Assembly: GCA_002007465.1 (NCBI GenBank)
Contig: LNAC01000770.1
Coordinates: 575,610-639,609, forward strand
Origin: Ailurus styani
Lineage: Eukaryota; Chordata; Mammalia; Carnivora; Ailuridae
DNA: 64,000 nucleotides
Direction of reading: 5' to 3'
Below the pieces are notes generated by a model. That model did not search any database. It was not told the DNA's origin and saw only the letters and a program-made list of their open reading frames with translations. This document shows, in pieces, positions 35,321 to 51,733 of the stretch (positions are counted from its first letter, which is position 1; each line of letters opens with the position of its first letter). Both the position numbers and the translations under genes were made by a program.

Positions 35321-37090
35321 GGCCAAGGCTGTGGCCCACCTGTCATGCTTTCAGCTGGATTGACTGTATTTTTGGTTGCATAGTCATCCTAACTCCACGC
35401 CCACCTCTCATTGTTTAATTTGCCTGCACCACTGACTATCCCTCTAGGTCTCTCCAGATATCCAAATGCTCCTGGCTTGCAATCTATTCAGCCCAGGCTG
35501 GGTGTAGGGGATGGGAAGACTCATGGGAGTTCCTCCAGTAGCCTGGGCCTGTCCCACCTCTCCCTTCTCCCAGAGAATTGCATGCCATATTCTTACAGTA
35601 GGGTTTGCTGCTTGTAGGGGCCCTTTTGTTCACCCTATTGGTGGCAATCCCATGAAGTGGGAGCAGCAGGCACTGTCCTTGAAAACCCTAATTACCCCAG
35701 TGCCCATATGCCACATGCCAATCCGCTTGTTTGCCAGCTCAGAATGCTCACTCAACAGAGCCAAGTGAACTGGGTGCTAGAAGGTGCCTGGATAAGCTTT
35801 CTTAAAGCTGTGAGGAACCCAGGCTGAGCTGATGTTGCAAAGGGAAAAATTGTAACTTTATAATGGAGAAACAGATACCACCTTAACCCAGGAAGCTCAT
35901 TGGGAGATACTTTGAGACTACTGATAGTACTACTGTACAGTTCTTCCCTGGCTTCTTTTTTTGATAGGCCAAAAAAGGGCAGAAGACATTGGAAAAAATT
36001 ATCCCACTGCTCCTGTTAAGAACCTGCAGGCGGGGTGGGGTGACCTATTGGTCTATCCACAAGTGTGGTGCTTAGCAAACAGGAAAAATGACATGGCCTC
36101 CAATAGGGGCAGCTTGTACCCACTAGTAACTGCAGCTAACTACCCTTGGGAGGGCTTTTTTTAGTCTCCTCTAACTCTCCTCAGGGGTTCTGGATTTTAG
36201 TGTTCTGAACTGAGGATCCCTCCTGGTCCCTTTCTGGGGAAAAAAAAGCAGCAGCTTAGAGCTGGGGGAACGAAGCCCAAGGAGAAAGCCACCCTACTTA
36301 TTGTTTGTCAGTCCCACTGCCAACCCACATGACCTTTCTGTGGAGGCTGGTTTCTATCCCTGGGAACTGCCCTGTTGTTCTGCTTCACAGAGGGAAAGGG
36401 AAAGCCCTCTTCCTCATCTTTAAAAAATGACATCCTTAAAATATTCATATCAATCAGCCCCACTTCTTCCAGGACAGAGCCTGGGTATCTTCATCACCTA
36501 GAGTGAGCACCCAGATGCTAGTACATGCCTTTGGAGTAAAAAAAAACAGCCCTGGGCTCTCTGTGCCATTAGCTCCAACTGCTGTAAGCTCTAGGCAAAC
36601 AAATGCTCTGACAGTAGTGCTGGTAGCATCCTGGGGCCTCTGGTTGGGTTGCCCTGCATCCTTGGCTTGCAGATTCCACATCCAACTTTAGCCCAGCCCA
36701 CACACGTCTCTGTGTGTATGGCACTTTTTTTGGGAAAAGACCAAATAGCCATGTTCTTTAAGCTTAGTCTGGCTGGTGTCCTGCATAGCTAAGGGCTCTT
36801 CTGTGGTGCTGAATGCAGAGCCCATGGCATCACAACCAAAGAGAGGTATGAATCTTCTTCATTGGCTTCTGCCACTCAATTATAAAACAGAGAGAAGTTA
36901 AGTGCACATCTATGTCTGGGCAAGTATGAACATCTCTGGAATGATTCCTGTAATGAGACCAAGAGCAAGGGCAGGGGGCATCTCATGCTGCTGCTGCTGC
37001 TTGATGTTCTGAAGTCCTAGCCAATGCACTGTGACAAGGAGAAAGAAAGGGGTGGGAGGGTTCTGTCAAAAATACTGTGTAACCGGCACA
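35320..37090. other. Intergenic, unassigned
   Basis: Unique-looking, moderately GC-rich DNA with short A runs. No conserved exon or clear repeat family recognised. A short (CTG)n run lies near 36990. Confidence 0.5.
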
Positions 37091-38165
37091 TGGCATAATC
37101 AGCTAGAGAGTTCTAGAAAATCGTATGAAAAACCATAAAGGCTTATAAGAAAATTTAATAAGGTATCCAGTTGAAATATAGTACACACACACATCACACA
37201 TATACATACAGAAATCAATTTCCTATATACTAGCAAAAATGAATTTGAAATTGTAATGCAAAAAAATCTATTAATTTCTTGAAAAACAGGCACCAAGTTC
37301 CAAACCCCTATTGAATTAATAGAGCTAAACAATGATATTAATGTCTGCTACATCACAAAAAAGACACTCACACATTATCATTCTCCTGGTAAAAGAACAC
37401 AACACTCCACCCACCAAGTATTCCCACCAAAATTTAAACCTGTACCTGATTGAACCTTTAGATCCAAATGTTAATTCAGAGGAAACAGAAGGGCACAGAA
37501 AAATGTTAAATGACACAACAGGGATAAGATCAGAGACATCCAGACTGTGGAAACTCCGTAAGACAAACCAGTTTCCTAATTGAATAAACTACAAATTAAA
37601 AAAAAAAATCCTATAGGTTAAAAAAGACTTAGGATGTATACACAAATACTTACAGCATTATTATTTGTAATAGCCCCAAAGTAGAAACAACCCAAGTTTC
37701 ATAAGGTGATGGATAAATAAAATATGGTATATCCATACAATGAACTATTAATTAGTAGTAAAAAGGAATGAAGTACTAATGCATGCTACAACAGGGATAA
37801 AGTTTGAAAATGCACTGCTAAGTAAAAGAAGGCAGTCAAAAACCACCACATATTATATGATTCCGTTTGTATGAAATGTCCAGAATAGATAAGTCGCTGG
37901 GCCAAGAGTAGATTAGTGGTTGCAAGGGACTGAGGGTGGAGGGATGGTTGGGGGGGGGGGAATGGAGAGTGATAGCTAATGGGTATGAAGTTCCTTTTAG
38001 GAGGAAGAAAAATGTTCTAAAATTAGATTGTAGCAATGGTTGCACAATCCTGTGAAAATGATAAAAAGGTTTAATTATATATATTTAATTATATACCTTA
38101 TTTAAGGTATAGAGTGAACGGTGTGATATGTGAATTTAATCTCAATAAAGCTATTTAAAAAGAAT
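37090..38165 (+). mobile_element. Ancient L1 3' part
   Basis: 37090-37330 and 37650-38165 carry L1M-type blocks, for example 'attatttgtaatagccccaa', 'atggtatatccatacaatg' and 'agattagtggttgcaaggga'. Poly-G near 37950. No intact frame. Confidence 0.7.
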
Positions 38166-38579
38166 GACAAGTGACTTTTGAATCATTTGCAAAGAATGGA
38201 CCTCATTTGGGTCCTAGTTCAAACTAACATACTATAATCAGGGAAAGCTCAACACTAACTGGATATTTGAAATCATACATTTGGAATAAACAATATATAA
38301 AATATATATTTGGAATAATTGGTTCTTTAGGCATGTTAATGGTATTGTTATTCTTGTTGAGTCCTTATCTTTTGGAGATATATACAGAAATATTCATGGA
38401 TGAAATGAGGTCAAGGATTTGCTTCAAAATAAACAAGTGAGTGGATATAGGGAGTAGGTGGGGCTACGAAGGAAACCAGACTGGTCAACACTGAGGTGGG
38501 CTCATGGACTCATTGTATGGTCCTTTCTGCTCTTGTATGTTTTAAATTTTGAACAATTAAAATATTTAAATCAATCAAT

Positions 38580-39170
38580 ACAGAGGTGAACAATCATTTC
38601 TATAGAAAAGAGGAAACAGGTCAGAGAACACACACACGTACAAATGGCCAATTGTATTTAAAAAGATGCACAACTTCCATCATAATTAAAGAAATACAAA
38701 TTCAGCTGGGGAGCCATTTTGCATGTAGAGCTTGGCCAAGATGATAGTACCCAGTGCCAGTAATGACACAGAAACAGGTACTCAGATCTACTGACAGTGG
38801 CTGGGATAACATCTTGGAAGACAATTCAGCAGCATCTATGACCACTTTAAAGACAAAATTCCACTCATAGGAATTTATCCATCGGGTATACTCGCATAAG
38901 TATACACAGAAGTATGTTCAATGATGTTCTTGAAGCAAGGTTTCTGGTAGTAAAAATAGAAAACAACTTGAATGTGCAGCCATTAAATAGGAGGTGGAGC
39001 CACACATATTGGATATCCTTGATAACCTAGAGGTAACTGAAAGAGATCATTAAAGGGAAAGACAGAAGTTTCAGAATGGTATATACAGCATGATTTTTGG
39101 GTTAAAAATATACCATGAAGAGAAAACATGTGGCCATATATTTTTTTAAGTCAATAGTCCATAGCTTCTG
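38580..39170 (+). mobile_element. Ancient L1 3' end
   Basis: 'attccactcataggaatttatcc' type block (38860-38882), 'aacttgaatgtgcagccatt' and 'gaatggtatatacagcatg' follow L1M 3'-end order. Confidence 0.65.
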
Positions 39171-41940
39171 GAGAGCAGGGTGGGATTGTTGGGGGCACAG
39201 GAAGGAGGAAGGTGGCTTTTCACTCTGCATTTCTGTTTTTTGTTTTTTTTTTTAAACATGGGGATGCGATACTTCTGTAATTTAAAGAAGTTATCAGTAT
39301 TGGAGAAGTATTTACATCTTCAGACTCTTGAAGCCAATCAGACAAAATCAAAGTGCCTTCCCTGCACTCCAAAGAAAACTGGGCAGAGAACCCAGAAGGG
39401 AGCTCACAAAAGTAGTCAACAAGTAAATGAAATGTCTACCCACAGAAGCATTAAATTCTCCCTCCTCCCTGGATCCCTGGGGCACCATTCCCTCTGGCAA
39501 GGCACCAGTTGAATGTTTACCCTCCTGGAGATAATACAGTTCATACACCAGCACAAGGCCCTTCCCCTTCCTTCTGCACACTGGTAGCATATCCCACATG
39601 GCACGTCACCATGCTTTTTATTTAACACCTTATCTTGAGGTGCTCAGTGGCTGCAGTGCGCCACTCTGTGGATGCACCCTAATTTATGTAACTTCAGTGC
39701 TACTGAAGGATATTCAGGCTGTTTCCCCGCTTTTGCTGCTACAAACAATGGTACAGACCTTTGCACGTGACGACCACTGTGTACCTGGTGTGCAGGCTGG
39801 GCATATCCTTATGTCTGGCCACTGGATCAAAGTAGAAATTATAAAATTTCCCCACAAAGTTTTACATCTTTTATACAAAACTCAACTCCCCACACCTTAA
39901 CGAACCATACTGAATCTTCTTCATCTTTACCAATTTGATAAAAGTGGTCTCCTGCTATAAAATTTCTGGTAGCAAATATCAAAAGGTTTAGACTTGCACA
40001 TCTCCTGGATCAGAAATTCCCCTTCTAGGAATCTACCCTAGGGCAAGAATAAGGGGTAACGGGCAAGATGTTCACTGCAGCCAGTTTGGTGGAACAATGC
40101 CTAAAATGTACCTCATATTGTGCTTTATTTTTCACTTCTTTTTTGTACATGAACACATACCACCACCCCTTGGCCCTAACTCTCAATGGCTTTAACCACC
40201 ACTAATGGTTGGCACATCTCCTTTGTTAACTTTAAAAATAAAACCGGCAGTTGTTTTACCAGTAAAAAATAGGATTATTTGGGAATAGTAGAGAATTGCA
40301 ATCCAAGACAAGCACGGTAAGGCAAAACCAGAGGCAATTCCAGAGAACAAAAGAGAGGAATGTTCTTTTCCCAGGAAAGTAAGAAGCCAGGAGAGCTGTT
40401 AGAAACAAAAAGTCTGTTAGAGTAAACTGGGAGTTCAAAGTATAGTGGCTTTTCATTGGCTGAGTTGTGACTGTCTCTCATTGGCTGGGCTGTTCCCAGA
40501 GAAGCAGAAAACCTTTCTTCTGCTGGGATACCAAAGTAACATCTAACCAGTAGCAGGGACTTACAAGGTTTCTCTTCTATTGGGGTCTGCAATTAAGGAG
40601 TTTAAGGAATGGCAGGACGCAAGATCGCTCCTTGCTGGCTTTCCAACTTCACTGTAAAGGAAGTTCCCTTTTATTTTCACACCTCAACCTTTTTACTGAA
40701 GTTTTTTAACAACTTAAAAATACGAAAAACGCTTTAACAACAGTAGGCATTTGTAATTATTCTCCTTTTAATCCTTTACTATGAAAAATTTAAAACATAT
40801 ATCAGAGTAGAAAGAATATTATAATAAACCCTCTGCATCACCTAAATGTGACAATTAGTATTTTGCTTCAGCTTTTTCCCCCCTCCGCTGAAGCATTTTC
40901 AAGCAAGTATCAGGTTATTTCACCCCTAAATACTTCACTATGTCTAAAAACTAAGAACATTTTCTAAAGGAACTCCAATGTTCTATTGTTACCCAATAAG
41001 ATTAGCAGTAACTCCTTTAAAACGTCCATAACTTGTACTTTGAAATGTCATGTTCATATAAAAGTTGCAAAAACGGCACAGATCTTTCATGGCCTTAACT
41101 TCGATTCCCCACATTAATATTTCTGAATATTGAGAAGATTACTAGAACATGAAAATCAGTTACAGGTATGACACAGGGCTTTTGTCACAAAGGCCCTCTA
41201 CTCTCTCTGGGTCACTGCTTTCTGGTCAGAGGAGATGCTCCAAACGGTATGCACCAAAGCCCACGCCCACTTCCATCTCCTCCTGTCTTTTACATTTCAA
41301 AACCATACAAGAACTGATTTCTTTCTAAAAAAGTCAAATAAAAGATGCATAAATATCCCTTTAAGCACTATACCATGGCTCAAATCCAAGGCTCCCTGTG
41401 ATTCTTCAGGATATTATCTGTGCAATATACAAGGCACTACAGTGGACATTTCCCACAACTTATTTATTTCTTGCTTTAATTACTGTTTTTTTATTGACTC
41501 ACTTTACAAACTTCGCTGCTCAAACATCCAAAGCTGTGCCTAAGCTGTCTGCAGCATCACACTGACCACTTCTGACCCTAGGATGGTGACTCAGTAAGTA
41601 GAACATTTTAAATGCTAAGAAACTCTACCAAATTGCCATCTGAAAAGCCTTTACCCACAGGTTCTTCCACCAGCACAGTATGGGGGGTCGTTTCCCCCAG
41701 TATCACTTGATAGTAGATACTATACACATCCAATGAATCACATTGAGCAAAATGTGGACCTGTCTTTCATAAATCCCTCCACTACTGGTGAGCCGAAGTG
41801 TGTCAGCTTCTCAAAGGCCTCGTTAGCAGTGGAAGCCACGATAAAGTGAACGATAGTTTGCATCTTACTTTCCACCTGTCCCTGGCAGAAAGGTCGCTCC
41901 CAACACAAAGGCCTGCTGAGACTTCTTCGCTGTTAAAAAA
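39170..41940. other. Intergenic with weak L1 and LTR-like remnants
   Basis: 39610-39900 resembles a reversed old L1 end. 40250-40680 has two 'cattggctg' CCAAT-type blocks and may be a reversed LTR. 40770-41090 resembles a widespread old repeat. No gene recognised. Confidence 0.4.
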
Positions 41941-42144
41941 TAAAACACCCGGGGTGCCCGGGTGGCTCAGTGGGTTAAAGCCTCTGCCTTCAGCTCAGGT
42001 CATGATCTCAGGGTCCTGGGATCCAGCCCTGCATCGGGCTCTCTGCTTGGCAGGGAGCCTGCTTCCTCCTCTCTCTCTCTGCCTGCCTGTCTACTTGTAA
42101 TCTCTGTTACATAAAATCTTTAAAAAACAATAAAATAAAACACC
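41937..42144 (+). mobile_element. CAN-SINE, mustelid-like subtype, 13-bp target duplication
   Basis: AAAATAAAACACC at 41937-41949 and 42132-42144. The body includes GGGTTAAAGCCTCTGCCTT, the same subtype as the copy at 62659. Confidence 0.94.
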
Positions 42145-42344
42145 AGTGGCTAAGGGCCTGCTCTAGGCTTGGTGGAACAGTGAATGCAGCCCCAGGCCTC
42201 ATGGTACTCACCTGGGAAGATGCTCAGAGTAAGCAGGGGAGCATCAGCCTCATGGTGTGATGTCTGCAAGAGGTACAGGGGGATACAGTAAACAGGAAGG
42301 GCAGGAGCCCAACAGCTACTGAAGGTGAGGAATGACGACATGCA

Positions 42345-42790
42345 GTTGGATGAATGGTGGCTCCAAAAGATATGTCCACAGCCTAATTCCTGGAGCTCAT
42401 GATCTTATTCGAGGGGGGGAAAAAGTCTTTGCAGATGTGATTAAGTTCAGCATCTTGAAATGAAGAGGTCATCCTTGATTTTCTGATGCGCTACAAATCT
42501 AATAAGTGTCCTTATAAAACACATAGAGGAAACTTGACAGTAGAGGAAGACCATGTGAAGACAAAGACCGAAACCACAATGCAACTACATGCCAAAGAAC
42601 ACTAAGGATTGTCAATAGTCACCAGAAGCTGGAAGAGGCAAGTAATGGAGGAGGAGTTGGAAGTGGAACCAACAATTTGATCTGACTTCTGGCCTCCAGA
42701 ATTTTGAGAGAATAATTCTGTTGTTTTAAGCCACCCAATTTGTGGCAGTTTATTTTGTCAGTCCCAGAAAACTAATATAAACATCATACT
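42345..42790 (+). mobile_element. MLT1 (MaLR) LTR
   Basis: 'gtctttgcagatgtgattaa', 'agtgtccttataaaacaca', 'gaagaccatgtgaagacaaa' and 'ttgttttaagccacccaat' appear in MLT1 order, to a 3' end 'aaaactaatataa'. Confidence 0.85.
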
Positions 42791-43515
42791 ACTTCTACAT
42801 TGTATGTATTTTGGAATTTCTGTACCTTGCATAAAAGTTTTAGTGGCATATCCTTCATTTGTGCGCTGAGGTTATGGAAAGGGGAGAAAGGCTCCGTCAG
42901 GCCCTGGATTCATGTGACTGGGGCCAGAAGTCACAGGCATCCCATGAAGTCCTACTGCCTATTCTCCCTCAAGACTCCTCTCACTAGGCCACTGTTGTTC
43001 CTGGAACCCTTATGAGTATGTCCACCTCAGGGTCTTTGCATGGATCATCCAGGTGGTCCCTGCTGCTTCATGTTATCCTGTAGCTGTCAGGGCATCTGCA
43101 GAGGTCTCCCCCACTCTCCCTCCCCTTGCCTGACTTGTTTTTTCACAGGCCTGCCCCAAGTGGTGTGATGGCTTTCTTTCTTAATGTCATACTCCCCTCC
43201 ACATCAATGTGGGGGTACGCTGTAGGGTCCTGACACGTGTCCTGTGTAAAACCAGGGTCCTTGGGTACACTCTAGTCCCAGTCTGAGATGGGCTCTCACA
43301 GGGCCCCTGACTCCCAAGTGAAAACACCATCTCCCAAATCTTTCCTATGTTTAAGGAGCAAGCCAGCAGATTAGGCCTGCCTTGTCCTAGACACAATGTC
43401 AACAGCAGACCTGAGAATGTCCCTGAGCTGTCAGCTCCCCACCTAAGACCCAAGAGAAACTGTCCCTCACACACAGCCTGACAGTGGGCTTGTCCTGACC
43501 ACACAGAGGCAAATG
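42790..43515. other. Intergenic between the MLT1 and the IMP4 3' end
   Basis: 43020-43180 has L2-like text ('cagggtctttgcatgg'). The minus frame 43187-43606 is a shadow running out of the IMP4 last exon. Nothing else coding. Confidence 0.45.
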
Positions 43516-43535
43516 GGGTGGTGTGGCACACAGAC

Positions 43536-43541
43536 TTTATT
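43536..43541 (-). terminator. IMP4 polyadenylation signal
   Basis: AATAAA on the minus strand, 54 nt after the IMP4 TGA; the 3' UTR would be only about 75 nt. No other close signal was seen. Confidence 0.8.
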
Positions 43542-43595
43542 CTGACCCCTCCCCAAGTCCTGGGTCCAGGTCCATGTCCTGACCAGCGAGTGGGT

Positions 43596-46500
43596 TCACT
43601 CAGCACTCAGAAAGACCCTCTTGCGTGCGGTATTGGTGTACGGGTGCCAGCGCCACTCCACATCTGCTGTGGCCTCCTGTTCCAGCGTGCCCAGGCGGAT
43701 CATGTACACTGGGGGGTGAAGATGGGTACACTGTCACCTACATCACCAGCACCCCACCACCACCAGAAGTGGAATAAAGCCCCAAACTCACACTTCAGTT
43801 CAAAGCGAGGTCCAACCTCAGTCAGCTCCACACTGCGGTGGTTGGTCTTCCTATATACGTGGTGCCTGAGGCAAGGGGAGGCAGGGCAGGGGTGAGGGGA
43901 GACAGGGAGCAGATGTGGGTCAATAACAAACAGCGGTGGGACACAAAGGTCAGGACAACATTTTGAGGCCAGCCCATGAACCTACCGGAAGGAGATATAG
44001 TCATCTTGGTTTGCGAAGGTGATGACACGGTGGCTGTCATCTTTGGGCACAGGGAACAGGTAACGGAGTATGTCAGAGACCTGGGTCAGAGGAAGGAGAG
44101 TGGCAAATGCCCAGCCTGGAACACCCTGCCCCCAGCCCTCACCCCATGGACCCAGACTCACCCGCTTGCCTAGTCGGGAGGAGAAGCCATGCATGATGAG
44201 GTGAGGCTTGGCCTCGGACATGGTGCCCAGGTCAGGGATGTCATGCCGCATGACCACATTGCACAGTGTGAAGTAAGCAGTGGGGCCGAAGGGCAGGTGG
44301 CTGACAATGAGCCCCACTGGTGGGGTCAGGCGGGCTGTCAGGAACCTTATCTGCTCTCAGACAACCACCCCAACGGACACCCTGCTCCCACCCACAGTCT
44401 TACCAGGTGTGCCTCGATGCTCATGGACAACCAGCAGGTCAGTAACACCATTGGCTTTGCAGGCTCGCACCAGTGCCCCTACCTCATGACGGCCACGGTT
44501 CATGCGTTGGGCGCCTGGGAACACCAGCTTCAGCTCCTGTACATGATCACACTTCAATAGGACTGGGGCCCCTAGTGCCTTAGCACCTCCTACTCAATTC
44601 CCACTACTGGTACCTTTGCAAACATCTTGAGGCGGGAACTGGGGTCTCGGGAGGTAGTGATCATGACCTTAGGATCCTCAACCCCTGCCCATCGATATTC
44701 ATCATCCATGTGGTTGGTCACACCTGTCAGAGCATGAGGAGCAAGAACGTGACATTGTCTTGGGAAATAAAACGCTAACTTGAGGTTGGCTCAATCTGTC
44801 TACAGCAGCACTGTCTGACAACACCTTCGACAATGAAAATAAAATGCTCCACACCTGCACTGAGGAGGGTGGCTCCCCAGCCACACTGGCTATAAACACT
44901 GAGCTATATGACTGAGAAACTAAATTTTAAAATTTGATTTAATTTTACTTCATTTTAACTATATTTATCATATGGGGTTAACGGCGACCATCTAAGTGCA
45001 AACCCAGATTCTGTTAAGGCCAGAGGTAACAGACTCCTTTTCCTCATAACAAAAATTTATAATGTCTGCTTGGGTGTTAATGAAGTGCTGGGAGCTGGGG
45101 ACATGGCAGCGAACAAAATGGACAGTCCTGCCTCAGTAGAGTTCATATTCTGATAAGGGGGACAAATAACAGACAAAACAGAGTAAGTGGGATAAACCTG
45201 TACGTGTTACATATACAAAATTGGGAGTACTAAGAAAGAGCTCTCCTAAGGTGTCATCTGTGCAGAGTCAGGGGGGCATCTGGGAGACAGTTTCGCAAGG
45301 AGGAGCTGCACAGCCTTTCCTTCAAGGTGTCTGCAGAATGGCATGGAAACCAACAGGCTCAAGTGCAGGGGAAGAAGCTGGCCCAGTGTCGGGAAAGTTT
45401 ACCTTCACTGCCGGCGTCATCAAACTCCAGGGAACCCTGTAAGGCCAGAGCCTCCCTGCGTAATTCGGTGGGAATCAGGCGGTTCTCTGCAGGGGGAACA
45501 CAGAGGAACTGAGTATGCATGGAGGCCTGGGTTTATACAACACTGTGGCATATAAAAACTGTACAAACTTGACTAAAAAGTACCCTTTTCACTCCTTTCT
45601 GTGCAGAAATGTGATACATGACGTCTTTGGCAGGGGGAAGAGGAAAACAAAACTATTTCTGTCTACATGCCAAGCTGTTAACAAAGGTTACAAGAGATTT
45701 CATTTTCTACGGTTTCTGAGTCTCATGGTTTGAGTGCTTTCTAAAATATTCAGTTGCAAGTATGTATTGTTTTTTTACTTAGAAAAAAATTAACAAACCG
45801 ATTTTTAAAAGAACAAATATGGAGAGTTCTTTCTGTATGAAGGTGGACCAGAAACCCTGAAACCCTCTAACGATGAAACTGCTAAACTTGATGCTTTGCG
45901 TCAGAGGTTTCCTCTGTGAACTAAAGCTAGACTTGGTTAAAAAAAAAAGAGGAGGGGGCTGGGCTATGGGCATGCCCACTTTGGAGTACAGAGCTCAATA
46001 TGAACATGTGCTTAGAACCAGTATGTCTTTCCAATATGCCCTGGAGAAATTCTTACACATGGAAGAGAACGTTCATAGCAGCAATGCTGTTCCTAGCTGC
46101 CCCAGACTAAAAAATAAGGTCAATACCAAGCACAGGGAAATGGGAGCCCCCACTACACTCAACAGATCTTAGAAACAATGCTGACTGAAAAGATAAAGCT
46201 GGTAAAAAATACAACTACGTTTAAAACTAAAAATCAACCCATGTGATTTAGGGATACAAACAAGTACAATATAAGCACAAAGAAAAGTAAGGAAATGGCT
46301 TATTTTTAAACAGCATCCTGTATTGTGGCTATTTGAGTTGGGGAAAATATTCCTGAATTTCAATATATTGAGCATATTTTATTTCTAATATGGGCAGATA
46401 GGTCACAGGTATTTTACATAATGCTTAATGTAAACATATAGACTTATCACATGTACTTTATATGTCTAAAACACAGAAAATCAAAGTGAATTTAAAATAA

Positions 46501-47382
46501 TCAGAGATAGTAAGCTGATGTACTATCCAGATAAGAAACAAAGTTCTACTCACACAAGAACCAACAAAATAGGGATAAATATAACATTTCCATTCATGCA
46601 TGTTAATACTCTTTTAGCATGACAAATAAAAAGTGGAGAAAATATTGCAAAGTTAGATCTTAATTCACAACTCGAATAAAAGGGTTTAACCTTTTTAAAA
46701 TGCAACGGAATCATAATAACGCTAAAAGACAGTAAGATATTCTTGTCATCTTGTACTGAAGAAGGTAGCAAAAAGAAAACAACAGGGGGAGGTGCAGGAG
46801 GGCAACGTAAAAATTTAAAATTTGAGAAGAACTAAACACACTGTAAACAAAATTAATAGGCAAACTGTAAAATCTGGATATTGCAGCACATATGACAAGA
46901 TACGAAATTTATAGCATCACGGAAGGGACATCTGCAAACCCAAAAGGCAAGGAAAACGGCCAGTAAATACTTGAAAGGATGCTCAGCCACACAAACGCTA
47001 AGAAATGCTAATTAAACGCGTTTTATACCATTTGGGCTTTTATTCCGTTGGATTTTAAAACGCAAACCAATGGTCTCTATATAATGACAGGTCTAGAGCG
47101 GGGGCGGAGACGTGCCTACCTTCCAGGGCGCGCCGAACCTTAGCCTTCCTCTCCTGGGCGGCTCGCTGCGACTCCTCGCGGGCCTTGCGGTACAGGTACT
47201 CCCGGCGAAGGCGGGCCTCACGACGCAGCTAGGGAAGAGCGGCTCAGAACAGCTTCCTCCTCGCCACGCACAGCCGGGCCCCGGCGGCCACCAGCCCCAC
47301 TAGCCCCAAGCCCAGGAATCACTCCCAGCCCTGCGCGAGCCCCCAGTATCAAAAACAGGAGCTCAAACATCCCTCCTACCAT
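43596..47382 (-). CDS. IMP4: IMP4, U3 snoRNP protein with Brix domain (9 coding exons)
   Basis: Nucleolar subunit of the MPP10-IMP3-IMP4 complex, which joins U3 snoRNA to pre-rRNA during small-subunit processome assembly. Coding exons: 47382-47380, 47228-47120, 45486-45403, 44723-44614, 44536-44404, 44316-44162, 44080-43986, 43865-43792, 43708-43596. They total 876 nt, 291 residues plus TGA, the same length as human, with near-identical sequence. The N-terminal 35 residues are basic and helical ([19 protein letters not shown]). The Brix domain occupies roughly residues 83-264, with recognisable blocks [55 protein letters not shown] and [16 protein letters not shown]. The first coding exon holds only the ATG, directly followed by the donor GTAGGA. 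All introns are GT-AG. It is divergent to CCDC115 over a CpG-rich 765-bp spacer. Introns 2 and 3 contain decayed repeats. Confidence 0.98.
45500..47100. repeat. IMP4 intron 2 with old L1 remnants
   Basis: 46060-46110 and 46940-47020 show ancient plus-strand L1 blocks such as 'gttcatagcagcaatgctgt' and 'ggatgctcagccacac'. The remainder is AT-rich without conserved exons. Confidence 0.5.
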
Positions 47383-48147
47383 CCTGAGCGCGGCTTCCAC
47401 GTGGGTCCAGGAGAACGCCGGATGCAGCATAAGCAACGTCACCCACGATTCTGCCCTCAATCATACACTCCGCTACTGTGGGGAGCGCCCAATGTCAAGA
47501 TGGCGGAGGGTGGGTTGGGAGTCGCAAAGCGGCTGGCCAGTCTGGAGGCGCATGCTTACTGGAACAGCCAATAGGCTGGCGTCAAAACGTAGTCACATCG
47601 CTAAGGCTCGCCCTTACTAAAGATGTCAGCGCTTGGCTTCATTACTTGTCGCTGCCGTGCAGGATGTCCAATTTTAAGATGATGAACTGCTAGAGTAATC
47701 TTAATTGGCAGTTCGAAAAGCAGCACAGCGGTTGATTGGAGGCTCGCCTACCGGCTCCTGGAATTAAAGCCTCTTCTCCCCTAAAATGGCTGCCATACAG
47801 CTATGCCTCTTCCGTCACCACAGCTATCGCCCTACCGTTAAAAAGCGGCCTCTTAATCGCTTTCGATTAGCTAAGATGAATTGTAAAATGCGGCCTCTTC
47901 CCAAAGCGACCTGGAACCACCCACAACTCTAGCCCACTGTTTCTTCAGCTTACACGCTTCGGAGAACCCAGCTAATCAATTCTGTGCGGGGGCTCTAAGA
48001 GCGCTTGCTTTTAGGAACGTTGGGCAACTCGGCCCACGACTGGGAACGCCCCTTGAAGGCAAGCCTATTGGTTGTCATGCCGGTATGGCGAGCGACGATT
48101 GGGCGACCTGTGAGGCGGCTGGTTCCAGACCTCAGGACCGTGGGCCC
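47383..48147. promoter_or_regulatory. Bidirectional promoter shared by IMP4 and CCDC115
   Basis: 765 bp between two divergent start codons, CpG-rich at both ends and without repeats. Visible motifs: YY1-like AAGATGGCGG at 47497-47506 and AAAATGGCTGCC at 47783-47794; CCAAT at 47568-47572; inverted CCAAT (ATTGG) at 48067-48071 and 48098-48102. No TATA box is placed convincingly. YY1 and CCAAT sites are typical of housekeeping, ribosome-biogenesis promoters. The head-to-head arrangement is conserved in mammals. Confidence 0.75.
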
Positions 48148-51258
<3,111 letters not shown>

Positions 51259-51727
51259 CATGTGACCAGAGGCAGGACAGTGAGCGCAGCTGTTCTTTGG
51301 TGTGGCTGCCTTATCTCAGGCCTTCTTCCTTCACAGGGTGTCCCTACCCCTGTTCCCACCCCAACTAATCCTTGCTCCTTAAAATTCTTCTGGTTTGCAT
51401 GTTTCTAGCTTTGTTAGGTGTGAAAGTTTGAAGAGGCAAACTGAATAACGTTGAAAGTCACTACTGTGAAAACATTTCTAAGTTCGTATTCTCCTAGGAT
51501 ACATTCAAGTGGGGCGGGGGCAAAGCTCTTAGGTTAGTTCATAAATAACCAGAACAGCCTCATGGATATACTAGCTGTGGTTTCTTTACAGGATAAAATA
51601 CTGCACAATTAGTGGCAGGAAAGGACACCAAACAGGTGCTTCAGTTTTACTAGATTCTGAAAACTGAGTTTGATATAGGAGAAAAAACAAACATGGCTAA
51701 CAAATCAAGACAGTATCATTCCATGTC

Positions 51728-51733
51728 AATAAA
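51728..51733 (+). terminator. Candidate CCDC115 polyadenylation signal
   Basis: AATAAA 470 nt after the CCDC115 stop. A second AATAAA occurs at about 52080. Which one is used cannot be decided from sequence. Confidence 0.4.
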
